DNA of 33,461 bases from Rhodospirillaceae bacterium (lineage in GTDB: Bacteria; Pseudomonadota; Alphaproteobacteria; Dongiales; Dongiaceae): the NCBI GenBank assembly GCA_016794165.1, contig JAEUKV010000253.1, positions 1 through 33,461 of the forward strand, in the 5' to 3' direction. This document shows positions 15,362-24,399 of the stretch, in pieces; the first letter of the stretch is position 1; each line of letters opens with the position of its first letter. The notes under the pieces are model-generated. The model was not told the DNA's origin. It was given only the letters and a program-made list of their open reading frames with translations, and made no database searches. The translations under genes were made by a program, and so were the position numbers.

Positions 15362-16522
15362 ATGCAGTCGATTCGTGGCCTAATGTTGGCTCTTGCCCAT
15401 GTGCTGAGCATTTCCATCGTGGCAACGTCGGCGCGAGCGGAGGAAGATCTACTTGCGCCATGCAGTGCGGTCGCCGACTTTCTCCGCGAGTTTGCCGACG
15501 TGAATCCGGAGGAAGCGACAAGCGAAGTTGGATTTCCATACAATGCGCTGAAACAATTGAATGCCGATACAAATATCGGTTTTATGCCGCCGCAGGACTA
15601 CGACTCGCTTGAGACCGTGGAGGCGGCGCTTACCCCTCTGAAGATCGACGAAGGGAATCGAGTGTTCATGCAGGATGTCTCAATGAGCCCTGCGGATAGG
15701 TGGTGGGTCGTCGACGCTCGGTCGCTGGGTGATCGACTGGCATTTTCTCAAGTTGGTGGATCAGCATCATGCTACAGGGTCGCGATTTTCGATACCACGG
15801 GTGATGGTCTCAGGCCGGCGTTTTCAGGTAATTTCGGCGAAGGCGATGTCTGCGCAGGTTTCGGTACATCGTTCGATGTGCTGCGAGTCGCTGATCTAGC
15901 CTATCCGGTGATATGGGGTGGTTTGGCAGAAGGTACTTCGTATCAATTCAGGATGTCTCTCTTGGGCCGGAGCGGCGACGATATCCAAAGTGCGCCCACA
16001 GAGTGCGCCGTTATTGTCGATTTCAGCGTTACCAGCCCAAGAACAAATTGGTCTGCAGGCGCCAGCTTTGATGATCATCAGCTGGCTGCAAAGTTGAAAA
16101 TTATCATTGAAGAGGCGATCGGACAGGATCTGGCGGTGACCTCTCGATTGAAGCCCTATTTTGCCAAACCTGAAGGGTCCTATCAGACGGATCTCTTTCA
16201 GAGACTCGCTGCTCGCAATGACCCGTACTCGCAGCCTGCCGATCGGCTGAGCTATGATGAGGAACGACAACTGGTATCGGTTTTACCGCATGATGACTGG
16301 CCTATCGAAGGCGACTATCGTGCCATTGAAATAGATGGACAGAACGTGATCCTTGCTTTCGGCAACCGGTCAATGGGCTGGCGCTCAAGGTCCTTTCCTT
16401 CCCTTCAGGCCTGGAAATGGATCGGCAAGGGTGGGGTCACATTGCTGAGCGTTGAATTTCAAACCCTGGGCACGAAGCCGACGATCAAAGTATATGCAGG
16501 CGAAGAAACACCGCCTGAGTGA
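15362..16522 (+). CDS. Orphan secreted protein of unknown function, low G+C
   Basis: A 386-residue protein that I do not recognise. Residues 1-26 look like a signal peptide with cleavage after ARA (ATSARA-EED), so it is probably periplasmic. The mature part contains four cysteines spaced as possible disulfide partners, at CSAVADF, SCYRV, VCAGF and ECAVI. An aspartate-rich turn FDTTGDG is the only other motif. The ATG at 15362 begins the signal peptide directly, while a GTG at 15353 would add three residues. Neither has a good ribosome binding site. Base composition is unlike the neighbours: 15541-15600 is 45% G+C in a genome well above 60%. It may have been acquired between hspQ and the MoxR operon. 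Confidence 0.75.
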   Translation: MQSIRGLMLALAHVLSISIVATSARAEEDLLAPCSAVADFLREFADVNPEEATSEVGFPYNALKQLNADTNIGFMPPQDYDSLETVEAALTPLKIDEGNRVFMQDVSMSPADRWWVVDARSLGDRLAFSQVGGSASCYRVAIFDTTGDGLRPAFSGNFGEGDVCAGFGTSFDVLRVADLAYPVIWGGLAEGTSYQFRMSLLGRSGDDIQSAPTECAVIVDFSVTSPRTNWSAGASFDDHQLAAKLKIIIEEAIGQDLAVTSRLKPYFAKPEGSYQTDLFQRLAARNDPYSQPADRLSYDEERQLVSVLPHDDWPIEGDYRAIEIDGQNVILAFGNRSMGWRSRSFPSLQAWKWIGKGGVTLLSVEFQTLGTKPTIKVYAGEETPPE

Positions 16523-16538
16523 TGAGGAACCAATTGCA

Positions 16539-17393
16539 ATGACCAACCCCACGAAATTCGCCGGCACCGAGCGCTATATCACCACCCGCGACCTTGAGAT
16601 CGCGGTCAACGCCGCCATGACCCTGGAGCGGCCCCTGCTGGTCAAGGGCGAGCCGGGCACCGGCAAGACCGTGCTGGCGCGGGAGGTGGCGCAGGCGCTG
16701 GGTTGGCCGCTCATCGAATGGCATGTGAAGTCAACCACCAAGGCGGCGCAGGGCCTCTATGAATACGACGCCGTGGCGCGGTTGCGCGACGGGCAGTTGG
16801 GCGAAGCTCGCGTCCACGACATTGCCAATTACATCGTGCGCGGCAAGTTGTGGGAGGCTTTCGCGGCCGAGCAGCAGGTCGTGCTGCTGATCGACGAAAT
16901 CGACAAGGCGGACATCGAGTTCCCCAACGATCTGCTGCAGGAACTCGATCGCATGGAATTCTTCGTCTACGAGACCAAGGAAACCGTGCAGGCGAAATTC
17001 CGGCCCCTCGTCATCATCACCTCCAACAACGAGAAGGAACTGCCGGACGCCTTCCTGCGCCGCTGCTTCTTCCATTTCATCCGCTTCCCCGACCGCGAGA
17101 CGATGGAGCGCATCGTTGCCGCGCATTATCCCGACATCAAGCACGATCTGGTGCGCGAGGCCTTGAACCTCTTCTTCGACATCCGCGAGGTGCCAGGCCT
17201 GAAGAAGAAGCCTGCCACATCCGAACTGCTCGACTGGCTGAAACTGCTCATGGTGGACGACATCCCCGCGGAGATTCTCAAATCCAGCGATCCCAAGCTG
17301 GTCGTGCCGCCGCTCTATGGTGCACTCCTCAAGAACGAGCAGGACGTTCACCTGTTCGAGCGCGTGGCCTTCCTCGCCCGGCGCGGGCAATAG
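16539..17393 (+). CDS. MoxR-family AAA+ ATPase
   Basis: A 284-residue ATPase with Walker A GEPGTGKT at 37-44, Walker B VVLLIDE at 114-120, a sensor segment IITSNNEKELPDAFLRRC and a C-terminal lid. MoxR proteins act as chaperone-like remodelers that activate or assemble client proteins, usually with a VWA-domain partner. The ATG at 16539 is chosen because GAGGAA (16524-16529) lies nine bases upstream. An upstream extension of 29 codons overlaps the previous gene and is not needed. The VWA gene follows after seven bases, so the pair is an operon. The client is not evident from the neighbours. Confidence 0.95.
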   Translation: MTNPTKFAGTERYITTRDLEIAVNAAMTLERPLLVKGEPGTGKTVLAREVAQALGWPLIEWHVKSTTKAAQGLYEYDAVARLRDGQLGEARVHDIANYIVRGKLWEAFAAEQQVVLLIDEIDKADIEFPNDLLQELDRMEFFVYETKETVQAKFRPLVIITSNNEKELPDAFLRRCFFHFIRFPDRETMERIVAAHYPDIKHDLVREALNLFFDIREVPGLKKKPATSELLDWLKLLMVDDIPAEILKSSDPKLVVPPLYGALLKNEQDVHLFERVAFLARRGQ

Positions 17394-17400
17394 GCGGCCG

Positions 17401-18585
17401 ATGTTCGCTGGTTTCATCACGTCCCTGCGCAATGAGGGGGTGGCGGTCAGCCTCACCGAATATCTCACCCTGCTGAAGGCGATGAAGCACCAGGTGGCGC
17501 TGCTCGACATCGAGGATTTCTACTATCTCGCCCGGGCGACCCTGGTGAAGGACGAGCGCCTGGTCGATCGCTTCGACCGCGTGTTCGCGCTCTATTTCCA
17601 GGGCATTTCCGGTGTCGGCGAGGATCTGCTGGCCGAAATCCCCGACGAATGGCTGAAGAAACTGGCCGAGAAATACCTTTCGCCGGAGGAAATGGCCGCG
17701 ATCCAGGCGCTGGGCGGCTTCGAGAAGCTGATGGAGACCCTGCGCGAGCGACTTGCGGAACAGAAGGAGCGGCACCAGGGCGGCTCGAAATGGATCGGCA
17801 CCGCCGGCACCTCGCCCTTTGGCGCCTACGGCTACAATCCGGAAGGGGTTCGCATCGGCCAGCACGAGTCACGCCACCGCCGCGCGGTCAAGGTCTGGGA
17901 CAAGCGCGAGTTCAAGGATCTCGACGGCGAGGTGGAGCTGGGTACCCGCGGCATCAAGCTCGCCCTGCGGCGCCTGCGGCGCTGGGGTCGCGAGGGCGAG
18001 GCCAACGAATTGGACCTCTCCGGCACCATCCGGGCGACGGCGGCCAACGGCGGCGTGCTCGACCTGCATCTGCGGCCTGAGCGGCGCAACAAGGTGAAGG
18101 TGCTGCTGCTCCTCGATATCGGCGGTTCCATGGACGACCACATCGAGGAATCGGCGCAACTTTTCTCGGCGGCGAAATCCGAGTTCAAGCATCTCGAGAC
18201 CTTCTACTTCCATAACTGTCCCTATGAGCGGCTGTGGCGCTCGAACCGCCGCCGCTTTGACGATTTCACCAGCACCGTCCAGGTGATGAACACCTATGGG
18301 CCGGACTGGTCATTGGTCATCGTCGGCGATGCCACCATGGGTCCCTACGAGATCACCCATGCCGGCGGCTCGGTCGAGCATTGGAACGAGGAACCAGGGG
18401 CGCTCTGGATGGAGCGGCTGCTGAAGCATTACCCCAAGGCCGTCTGGATCAACCCGCGCGATACCCATTACTGGGGTTTCACCGCCTCGCTGAAGCTGGT
18501 GAAGCGGATCATGGGCGAACGCATGTATCCGCTCACCCTCGACGGCCTCGACGAGGCGCTGAAGGCCCTCCGCCGGCCGCATTAA
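17401..18585 (+). CDS. CoxE-like VWA-domain protein, MoxR partner
   Basis: A 394-residue cytosolic protein. The N-terminal half is helical and contains a basic, glycine-rich stretch near residues 120-165. The C-terminal half is a von Willebrand A domain whose metal-site motif DIGGSMD is at 239-245, followed by a conserved aspartate in VIVGDATMGPYE. Proteins of this type pair with MoxR ATPases, and CoxE itself helps mature carbon monoxide dehydrogenase. No dehydrogenase genes are near, so a general protein-remodelling role is more likely. The ATG at 17401 is seven bases after the MoxR stop, with an AGGCGG stretch upstream. It converges on the J-domain gene, with seven bases between the stops. 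Confidence 0.92.
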   Translation: MFAGFITSLRNEGVAVSLTEYLTLLKAMKHQVALLDIEDFYYLARATLVKDERLVDRFDRVFALYFQGISGVGEDLLAEIPDEWLKKLAEKYLSPEEMAAIQALGGFEKLMETLRERLAEQKERHQGGSKWIGTAGTSPFGAYGYNPEGVRIGQHESRHRRAVKVWDKREFKDLDGEVELGTRGIKLALRRLRRWGREGEANELDLSGTIRATAANGGVLDLHLRPERRNKVKVLLLLDIGGSMDDHIEESAQLFSAAKSEFKHLETFYFHNCPYERLWRSNRRRFDDFTSTVQVMNTYGPDWSLVIVGDATMGPYEITHAGGSVEHWNEEPGALWMERLLKHYPKAVWINPRDTHYWGFTASLKLVKRIMGERMYPLTLDGLDEALKALRRPH

Positions 18586-18592
18586 GTCTGAG

Positions 18593-19042
18593 TCAGTCGT
18601 CCGCCTTGCCGCGCAGCTTCTTGATCTTGGCATAGGCCTCGTTGGCCTGTGCCGCCTTTCGGGTGGCAAGCTCGACGAAATCCGGCGGCAGGTTGAGGGA
18701 CTGGATATTGTCCGGGTGAATGGCGGCGATTGCCTTCCTGTAGGCGGCCTTCACCTCCTCGTCGCTGGCCGTCTCTGCGACACCCAGCAAATCATAGGGG
18801 CCGTGTCCCAGCTTTGCCTGGTTCTCCAGCGGCACGAGGCGGCGAATGTGGTGCTTGTTGACGATCTCGGTCTCGCCATCGGCGTTCTCGAAGGGCAGGA
18901 ATTCGCGCGTGTCGTTGATCGTGTCGCTGACCCGGGTGTTCGGGGCCACGAACATGAACATCAGGCGCTCGCTGCCGTCATCCAGTTCGACCCGCATCAT
19001 GATCTTGATCCGGGTCTTCTTCGATTGGGAACTGTCGAACAT
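18593..19042 (-). CDS. J-domain protein with an N-terminal extension domain
   Basis: A 149-residue protein. Residues 1-75 form a beta-rich domain (RIKIMMRVEL, MFMFVAPNTRVSD, EIVNKHHIRRLVPLE). Residues 82-149 carry a J-domain with YDLLGVAETASDEEVKAAY and the essential HPD at 109-111, so it should stimulate an Hsp70 ATPase. There is no Gly/Phe region or zinc finger, so it is a type III (DnaJ-C) co-chaperone. The ATG at 19042 has AGGA six bases upstream. A TTG two codons earlier is less likely. The N-terminal domain presumably supplies client or site specificity. Confidence 0.85.
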   Translation of the reverse strand: MFDSSQSKKTRIKIMMRVELDDGSERLMFMFVAPNTRVSDTINDTREFLPFENADGETEIVNKHHIRRLVPLENQAKLGHGPYDLLGVAETASDEEVKAAYRKAIAAIHPDNIQSLNLPPDFVELATRKAAQANEAYAKIKKLRGKADD

Positions 19043-19114
19043 CGTCAATCCTGGCCAATGAGGCGCTCAGGATGTCCGCATATGGTTAAGAATTCGTATC
19101 CGGGCCGCGACGGA

Positions 19115-19750
19115 TCAGACGGCCGGGCGCCGCGCGAAGGCCAGGGCCACGCCAAGGCCGCACAGCAGCGCGCCGGAGCCCCGCTGCAACCGCCGGAACC
19201 AGTGCGGCCGGGCGATCAACCGCCGGCGCAGCCGATCGGCGCAGAGGGCGATCACGATATCGGCGCTGGTGTTGAGTGCCACCGAGATGGTGCCGAGGAG
19301 AATGAACTGGAGCGCAACGTCGCCGCGGGCCGGATCGACGAACTGGGTCAGGAAGGCGAGGAAGAAGGCGGCGGTTTTCGGGTTGAGGGCCTCGACCACG
19401 ACCCCGTCCAGAAAGGCACGGCGGGTACCGGCTGCGCTCACCTTGACCGGACCAAGGTCGAGTGTCGCGGTCCGCCAGGTGCGAATGCCGAGCCAGACCA
19501 GATAGAGCGCCCCCAGCAATTTCAGGGCGGTAAAGATCTCGGCGCTGGCCATCAGGATCGCCGATACGCCGATGGCGCCGCCGATGACATGAACCAGGCC
19601 GCCCAGTGCCGTGCCGAAGCTGGAGGCGAAGCCTTCGCGCCGCCCGCCGGCCAGGGTGCGGGCGGCAACATAGAGCAGCGCCGGCCCGGGTGAGGCCGCC
19701 AGCGCCACGGCCGCCAGCAGAAAGAGCGAAAAGGCTACCGGGTCGAACAT
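19115..19750 (-). CDS. LysE/RhtB-family exporter
   Basis: A 211-residue inner-membrane protein with about six hydrophobic spans. The family signature is ASPGPALLYVAARTLAGGRREG near residues 19-40, and a second signature ALNPKTAAFFLAFLTQFV occurs near 121-138. Members export amino acids such as lysine, threonine, homoserine or homoserine lactone, and the substrate here cannot be deduced. The gene follows gshA on the same strand with a 13-base gap, so it may be cotranscribed with rsmE and gshA. Confidence 0.92.
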   Translation of the reverse strand: MFDPVAFSLFLLAAVALAASPGPALLYVAARTLAGGRREGFASSFGTALGGLVHVIGGAIGVSAILMASAEIFTALKLLGALYLVWLGIRTWRTATLDLGPVKVSAAGTRRAFLDGVVVEALNPKTAAFFLAFLTQFVDPARGDVALQFILLGTISVALNTSADIVIALCADRLRRRLIARPHWFRRLQRGSGALLCGLGVALAFARRPAV

Positions 19751-19763
19751 GGTCCGCGCCCCC

Positions 19764-21128
19764 TCAATAGGCGAATTCCGAATAGACCGGATCGACGCTG
19801 CCGCCCCATCTGCCGTGATAGAGTTCGAGCTTCAGCTCGGCCGGTGTCTTGCCGCTGTCGGCGATGATCTGCAGCGGGTTGAGGAAGCCCGATTCATCCA
19901 TGCCGCCAAGATCGGTGGCGCCGCGGCGCTGCAGGCCGTTGCGGGCGATGGCAAGCACGTCGCGGGCGATTTCCCGGACCGTGCGGCCGCGAAACGGCGT
20001 CTTGAGGGCAAGACGCGGCACGTCGCGGCGCAATTGCTCATGCTCGGCGATGCTCCAGTCCTTGACCAGATCCCAGGCGGCGTCGAGGGCCACGCTGTCA
20101 TAGAGCAGACCCACCCACAGGGCCGGCAGGGCGCAGAGGCGCTCCCACGGTCCGCCATCGGCGCCGCGCATTTCCAGGAAGCGTTTCAGGCGCACCTCGG
20201 GAAAGGCCGTGGTCATGTGGTCGGCCCAATCGCCGGTGGTGGGAATCTCGCCGGGCAGCGCCGGCAGCTTGCCTTCGAGGAAGGCGCGGAAGGATTGGCC
20301 AGAGGCATCGATATAGGTACCGTCGCGATAGACGAAATACATCGGTACATCGAGCATGTAGTCGACATAGCGCTCGAAACCCATGCCCGCTTCGAACACG
20401 AAGGGCAGGATGCCGCAGCGATCCGGGTCGGTATCGGTCCAGATGTGGCTGCGATAGGAGAGGAAGCCGTTGGGCTTGCCCTCGGTGAAGGGGGAATCGG
20501 CGAAGAGCGCGGTGGCGATCGGCTGCAGGGCAAGACTGGTGCGGAACTTCTTCACCATGTCCGCTTCGCTGGAGTAATCGAGATTCACCTGCACGGTACA
20601 GGTGCGCAGCATCATGTCGAGGCCGAGACTGCCGCGCTTGGGCATGTAGGCGCCCATGATCTTGTAGCGGCCCTTCGGCATCCAAGAGATGTCGGCGCGC
20701 GACCATTTCGGATTGAAACCCATCCCCAGCACGCCGATGCCGAGTTCCTCGGCGATCGCCTTGACCTGCTTGAGGTGATGGCCGACCTCACGGCAGGTCT
20801 CGTGGATGTTCTTCAGCGGCGCGCCGGACAATTCGAACTGCCCGCCCGGTTCCAGCGTGATGCTCTCGCCGTTCTGCGCCATGGCGATGATCTTGCCGTT
20901 CTCCTCGATCGGCTCCCAGCCATAGCGGGTGAGACCCTGCAGGAGCGCGCCTATGCCGTTGGGCGCCTCATAGCTGACCGGGCGCAAGGTCTTGAGGTCG
21001 TAGACGAACTTCTCGTGCTCGGTGCCGATGCGCCAGTCCGCCTTGGGCTTGTTGCCTTCGGCGATATAGTCGATCAATTGGCGCTTCGCCGTCACCGGCT
21101 CGCCGCGCGATTTCGGCGGTGCTGACAC
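19764..21128 (-). CDS. gshA: Glutamate-cysteine ligase (alphaproteobacterial/plant type)
   Basis: A 454-residue ATP-dependent enzyme that joins glutamate and cysteine, the first step of glutathione synthesis. Family blocks visible are [12 protein letters not shown], the [12 protein letters not shown] block, [22 protein letters not shown], the [11 protein letters not shown] strand and [17 protein letters not shown]. The length matches the proteobacterial/plant class rather than the E. coli class. I chose the GTG at 21128 (protein beginning with [11 protein letters not shown]) because AGGGAGA lies eight bases upstream. The upstream frame would overlap the rsmE gene. It starts 16 bases after the rsmE stop, so the two form an operon. 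Confidence 0.95.
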   Translation of the reverse strand: MSAPPKSRGEPVTAKRQLIDYIAEGNKPKADWRIGTEHEKFVYDLKTLRPVSYEAPNGIGALLQGLTRYGWEPIEENGKIIAMAQNGESITLEPGGQFELSGAPLKNIHETCREVGHHLKQVKAIAEELGIGVLGMGFNPKWSRADISWMPKGRYKIMGAYMPKRGSLGLDMMLRTCTVQVNLDYSSEADMVKKFRTSLALQPIATALFADSPFTEGKPNGFLSYRSHIWTDTDPDRCGILPFVFEAGMGFERYVDYMLDVPMYFVYRDGTYIDASGQSFRAFLEGKLPALPGEIPTTGDWADHMTTAFPEVRLKRFLEMRGADGGPWERLCALPALWVGLLYDSVALDAAWDLVKDWSIAEHEQLRRDVPRLALKTPFRGRTVREIARDVLAIARNGLQRRGATDLGGMDESGFLNPLQIIADSGKTPAELKLELYHGRWGGSVDPVYSEFAY

Positions 21129-21144
21129 GTTACTCGTCTCCCTT

Positions 21145-21942
21145 TCAGTCCGGCGCCTGCGCATCGGCAGTCCGACCGATCGGCGCGAGGGGTGCCGGTG
21201 GTCGTTGGGCGCCGTCGCCCAGAATGCTTTGAAAGACGGCCAGTGCGGTCAGCGCTGCCGTGTCGGCGCGCAGGATGCGAGGTCCCAGGCCGACCGGCGT
21301 AACAAAGGGGAGATTTGAAAGGAGGTCAAGCTCGGAACGTGCAAACCCGCCTTCCGGCCCGCAAAGGATCGCCCATGCGTTAGAAATTGTTACAGATGAT
21401 TTGAGCTCCGATAACGCGTCGACGATGGGTGTTGCCGGTCCCGCTTCGGCGCAGAGAATGAGACGCCGTTGCACCGGCCAATTGCGCAGCAGATCGGCCA
21501 GCGTGACGGCCGGGCGAATCTCCGGCAGGGTCAGGCGCTCGGTCTGTTCGGCGGCTTCGATGGCATTGGCCCGCAGACGCTCCAGATTGACCCGGCTCGT
21601 GGTTGTGTGCTGCGTGATGACCGGCTGCAGGGCCGCGGCACCCAGTTCGGTCGCCTTCTCCACCAGGAAATCGACCGCTTCCTTTTTGAGTGGCGCGAAG
21701 CACAGCCAGACATCCGGTACGCCGCATTGCCGCCGCCGCAGCGCATGCACCGCCAGGGCGACGTCGCGCTTGCCGAGATCCGCGATCTCGGCGGTGAACT
21801 CGCCGTCGCGCCCATTGAACAGCACCACCGGGTCGCCAATGGCGCGGCGCATGACATGGCGCAGATAGTGGGCTGCGCGCGAATCGGCCGTGACGACCGT
21901 GCCGGTTTCGAGGTCGACCGGCAGATAGAGACGTGGGATCAT
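21145..21942 (-). CDS. rsmE: 16S rRNA (uracil-1498-N3)-methyltransferase
   Basis: A 265-residue SPOUT-fold enzyme that methylates U1498 of 16S rRNA with S-adenosylmethionine. An N-terminal PUA-like domain ([21 protein letters not shown]) is followed by the methyltransferase domain with [16 protein letters not shown]. The SAM-binding knot consists of [12 protein letters not shown] and [13 protein letters not shown]. The C-terminal tail of about 25 proline- and alanine-rich residues is longer than usual. The gene leads the gshA/LysE set and is divergent from ubiA across about 90 bases. Confidence 0.95.
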   Translation of the reverse strand: MIPRLYLPVDLETGTVVTADSRAAHYLRHVMRRAIGDPVVLFNGRDGEFTAEIADLGKRDVALAVHALRRRQCGVPDVWLCFAPLKKEAVDFLVEKATELGAAALQPVITQHTTTSRVNLERLRANAIEAAEQTERLTLPEIRPAVTLADLLRNWPVQRRLILCAEAGPATPIVDALSELKSSVTISNAWAILCGPEGGFARSELDLLSNLPFVTPVGLGPRILRADTAALTALAVFQSILGDGAQRPPAPLAPIGRTADAQAPD

Positions 21943-22032
21943 CGACTTGAGCGGGTCCGTGGCTGTGGCTATGGTCGCGAGCCGTTTAGACTACCTCGAC
22001 ACCCTCGGAATTATACAGCCCATTGGATTGAC

Positions 22033-22950
22033 ATGGCCATGAACGGCGCCAGCGATATCGCGCAGGGAGACTGGATCGACCGGAACGTGCCGGGGCCGAT
22101 TCGCCCCTATCTGCGTCTGGCACGCATGGACCGGCCGATCGGTACCTGGCTGCTGCTGTTTCCCTGCTGGTGGTCGGTCTGCCTTGCTTTGCCCGTGGGA
22201 GTCGGTCCGGACGAGCGCCTGCTGCTGCTCTTTGCCGTCGGCGCCGTCGTCATGCGCGGTGCCGGTTGCACCATCAACGACATCGTCGACCGGGATTTCG
22301 ATGCCCGGGTGGCACGCACCGCCAGCCGGCCGCTCGCCTCCGGGGCGCTGTCGCTGCGCCAGGCCGTCCTCTTCCTGACGCTGCAGCTGGCGCTGGGCCT
22401 GCTCGTTCTGTGGCAGTTGCAGCCCTTCGCCATCGGCCTTGGGGTTGCCTCGCTGGTCCTAATCGTCGCCTATCCCTTCATGAAGCGCATCACCTGGTGG
22501 CCGCAGGCCTTCCTCGGCCTCACCTTCAACTGGGGTGCCCTGCTCGGGTGGGCAGCGGTCTGGAACGGCCTCGCGGCGGCACCGCTCTGGCTCTATCTCG
22601 GCGGCATTTTCTGGACGCTGTTCTACGACACGATCTATGCCCATCAGGACAAGGTCGACGATGCCCTCATCGGCATCAAATCGACCGCGCTGCGCCTGGG
22701 AGCGCAGACCAAGCGCTGGCTGCTGGCCTTCGCCGCCGCTGCACTCGCCGCCTTTGCTTTGGCCCTGGCCAGCGCCGAGAGCGGCCTTATCGCCTATCTC
22801 GGGCTCGGCGGCGTGTTGGCACACCTGCTCTGGCAGGTGTGGGACGTCGATCTCGACGATGCCGCGGACTGCCTCGCCAAGTTCCGCGCCAATCGCTTCA
22901 TCGGCTGGATCCTGCTGTTTGGCATCGTGCTCGATCGGCTTACCTGGTGA
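22033..22950 (+). CDS. ubiA: 4-hydroxybenzoate octaprenyltransferase
   Basis: A 305-residue integral membrane prenyltransferase that attaches the polyprenyl tail to 4-hydroxybenzoate in ubiquinone synthesis. The first metal-binding motif NDIVDRDFD is at 82-90, the second DTIYAHQDKVDD at 199-210. The MDRPIGTWLLLFPCWW opening and the AYPFMKRITWWPQAFLGL block are typical. The ATG at 22033 is used, and a second ATG six bases on (22039) is possible. It overlaps the next gene by GTGA. A ubiquinone gene beside an ETF methyltransferase is functionally coherent, because ETF delivers electrons to ubiquinone. Confidence 0.95.
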   Translation: MAMNGASDIAQGDWIDRNVPGPIRPYLRLARMDRPIGTWLLLFPCWWSVCLALPVGVGPDERLLLLFAVGAVVMRGAGCTINDIVDRDFDARVARTASRPLASGALSLRQAVLFLTLQLALGLLVLWQLQPFAIGLGVASLVLIVAYPFMKRITWWPQAFLGLTFNWGALLGWAAVWNGLAAAPLWLYLGGIFWTLFYDTIYAHQDKVDDALIGIKSTALRLGAQTKRWLLAFAAAALAAFALALASAESGLIAYLGLGGVLAHLLWQVWDVDLDDAADCLAKFRANRFIGWILLFGIVLDRLTW

Positions 22951-23600
22951 GCAGGCCGGAGGATTTCATCCGCGCCCAGACTCGAATCGGCCGACCCGGC
23001 TTGGTGCCCGAGCTGCGCCTGCATCTCGCCACGGAACTGGCACCTCTGTGGCGGGCGACGCAGCGGGAGCTCGACGATCTCGACCTGCCGCCACCTTATT
23101 GGGCGTTCTCCTGGCCGGGCGGGCAGGCGCTCACGCGCCTCGTGCTTGACCAGCCGCATTGGGTCGCCGGCAAGAAGGTGCTCGATTTCGCCGCCGGCAG
23201 CGGTCTCTCGGGCATTGCCGCGGCGCTGCGGCGCGCGCGCCGGGTCGTGGCCGCCGAGATCGACCCCTATGCCGCGGCCGCCATCGCCCTCAATGCCGAC
23301 CTCAACGGTGTCCGGGTCGAGGTCGACAGCCACGATCTGGTCGGGCGCCGCGACCTCGGTTTCGATGTCGTGCTGGCCGGCGACGTATGTTACGAAAAGC
23401 CGATGGCGGAGCGGGTTTTCGCCTGGTTCCAGGAGCTCGCCGCCGATGGTGTCACGGTCCTGATGGGCGATCCGGGACGCGCCTATCTGCCCGGTCGACA
23501 TCTGGTCGAGACGGCACGCTATCAGGTGCGGACTTCGACCGATCTCGAGGACAGGGACATGCGCGAGACGGTCGTCTGGCGGATCGACAACAAGGCTTGA
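22947..23600 (+). CDS. ETFB lysine methyltransferase (METTL20/ETFBKMT homologue)
   Basis: A 217-residue class I SAM-dependent methyltransferase. The block PPPYWAFSWPGGQAL at 48-62 is nearly the same as in human ETFBKMT and its bacterial homologues. SAM motif I, LDFAAGSGLSG, is at 79-89 and the acidic motif II, AAEIDP, at about 102-107. Characterised homologues methylate lysines in the recognition loop of the electron transfer flavoprotein beta subunit and reduce its interaction with dehydrogenases. The GTG start at 22947 overlaps the ubiA TGA. A more distant member acting on another protein is possible, since the PWWAxxWPGG-type motif is shared with a few related methyltransferases. Confidence 0.85.
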   Translation: MSRPEDFIRAQTRIGRPGLVPELRLHLATELAPLWRATQRELDDLDLPPPYWAFSWPGGQALTRLVLDQPHWVAGKKVLDFAAGSGLSGIAAALRRARRVVAAEIDPYAAAAIALNADLNGVRVEVDSHDLVGRRDLGFDVVLAGDVCYEKPMAERVFAWFQELAADGVTVLMGDPGRAYLPGRHLVETARYQVRTSTDLEDRDMRETVVWRIDNKA

Positions 23601-23619
23601 GGGGCAAGGGAGCGGGATC

Positions 23620-24354
23620 GTGGACGTGACGGCGACAGTGGCGGGGCTCTACCGCTATCCGGTTCAGAGCGTGGGCGGCGAATCGCTCCCCGTCGCCCAC
23701 CTTGGCGCGAAGGGCATAACCGGCGACCGTGCCTACGGGATTGCCGATCTGGAACTGGGGTGCATCGCTCATTCCAGCCGTGCCAAGAAGGAATATCGCG
23801 GGCTCATTGCCTGGACCGCGCGCTACCTCGCCAAGCCTGGCGACGACAATGACGCAAGCCCGGTCGAGCTCGATTTCGGCGATGCCACCATCCGCAGCGA
23901 CGATTCGGCAATCGACCGCGTGATCAGCGAGCGCCTGGGCATGAAGGCGGCCTTCGTGCGCAATGACGGTTCGCGTGTGCCGCTTCTCTATGAGCGCAGC
24001 CCCTGTCATCTGCTGACGACGGCGACGCTCAGGCGTCTGCAGCAGCATCATGCGACCGGCGCTTTCGCGCCGGCGCGATTTCGCCCCAATGTTTTTCTGG
24101 ATTGCGGCGAGACGGTCGGCTTTGTCGAGCAGGAATGGATGGGCCGCGATGTCGCTCTCGGTGGCGCCACCATCAACATCGACGACCTGTGCAAGCGCTG
24201 TGCCCTCACGACCCGCGCGCAAGGCGCGTTGCCTGCCGACCCCGGCATCCTGCAGGCCACGACGCTGCTCAACAAGGCGATCGCGGGCGTCTATGGCGCG
24301 GTTGTCCGGGAGGGGAAGGTCGAGACGGGCGATAAGGTGACCGTGACCTTGTAG
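23620..24354 (+). CDS. MOSC domain-containing protein (MOSC_N plus MOSC)
   Basis: A 244-residue protein. The N-terminal beta-barrel domain starts with GLYRYPVQSVGGES, and the MOSC domain in the second half contains RFRPNVFLDC and the conserved cysteine Cys194 in CKRCALTT, a probable molybdenum ligand. This architecture occurs in mARC- and YcbX-type molybdenum enzymes that reduce N-hydroxylated compounds. It lacks a C-terminal ferredoxin domain, so electrons must come from a separate partner. It starts at a GTG 19 bases after the methyltransferase stop and is probably in the ubiA operon. The substrate is unknown. Confidence 0.88.
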   Translation: MDVTATVAGLYRYPVQSVGGESLPVAHLGAKGITGDRAYGIADLELGCIAHSSRAKKEYRGLIAWTARYLAKPGDDNDASPVELDFGDATIRSDDSAIDRVISERLGMKAAFVRNDGSRVPLLYERSPCHLLTTATLRRLQQHHATGAFAPARFRPNVFLDCGETVGFVEQEWMGRDVALGGATINIDDLCKRCALTTRAQGALPADPGILQATTLLNKAIAGVYGAVVREGKVETGDKVTVTL

Positions 24355-24361
24355 CGGCACA

Positions 24362-24399
24362 CCCCTGTCATCTCCCAGGCAAGCGGGGAATGACAGGGG
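24362..24399. terminator. Palindromic hairpin between convergent MOSC and peroxiredoxin genes
   Basis: Perfect 10-base arms CCCCTGTCAT (24362-24371) and ATGACAGGGG (24390-24399), with inner CCC/GGG pairing, sit between two convergent stops. It can fold on both transcripts but has no U tract. The composition resembles dispersed intergenic palindromes of Alphaproteobacteria, so it may be one copy of a repeat family. Confidence 0.6.
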
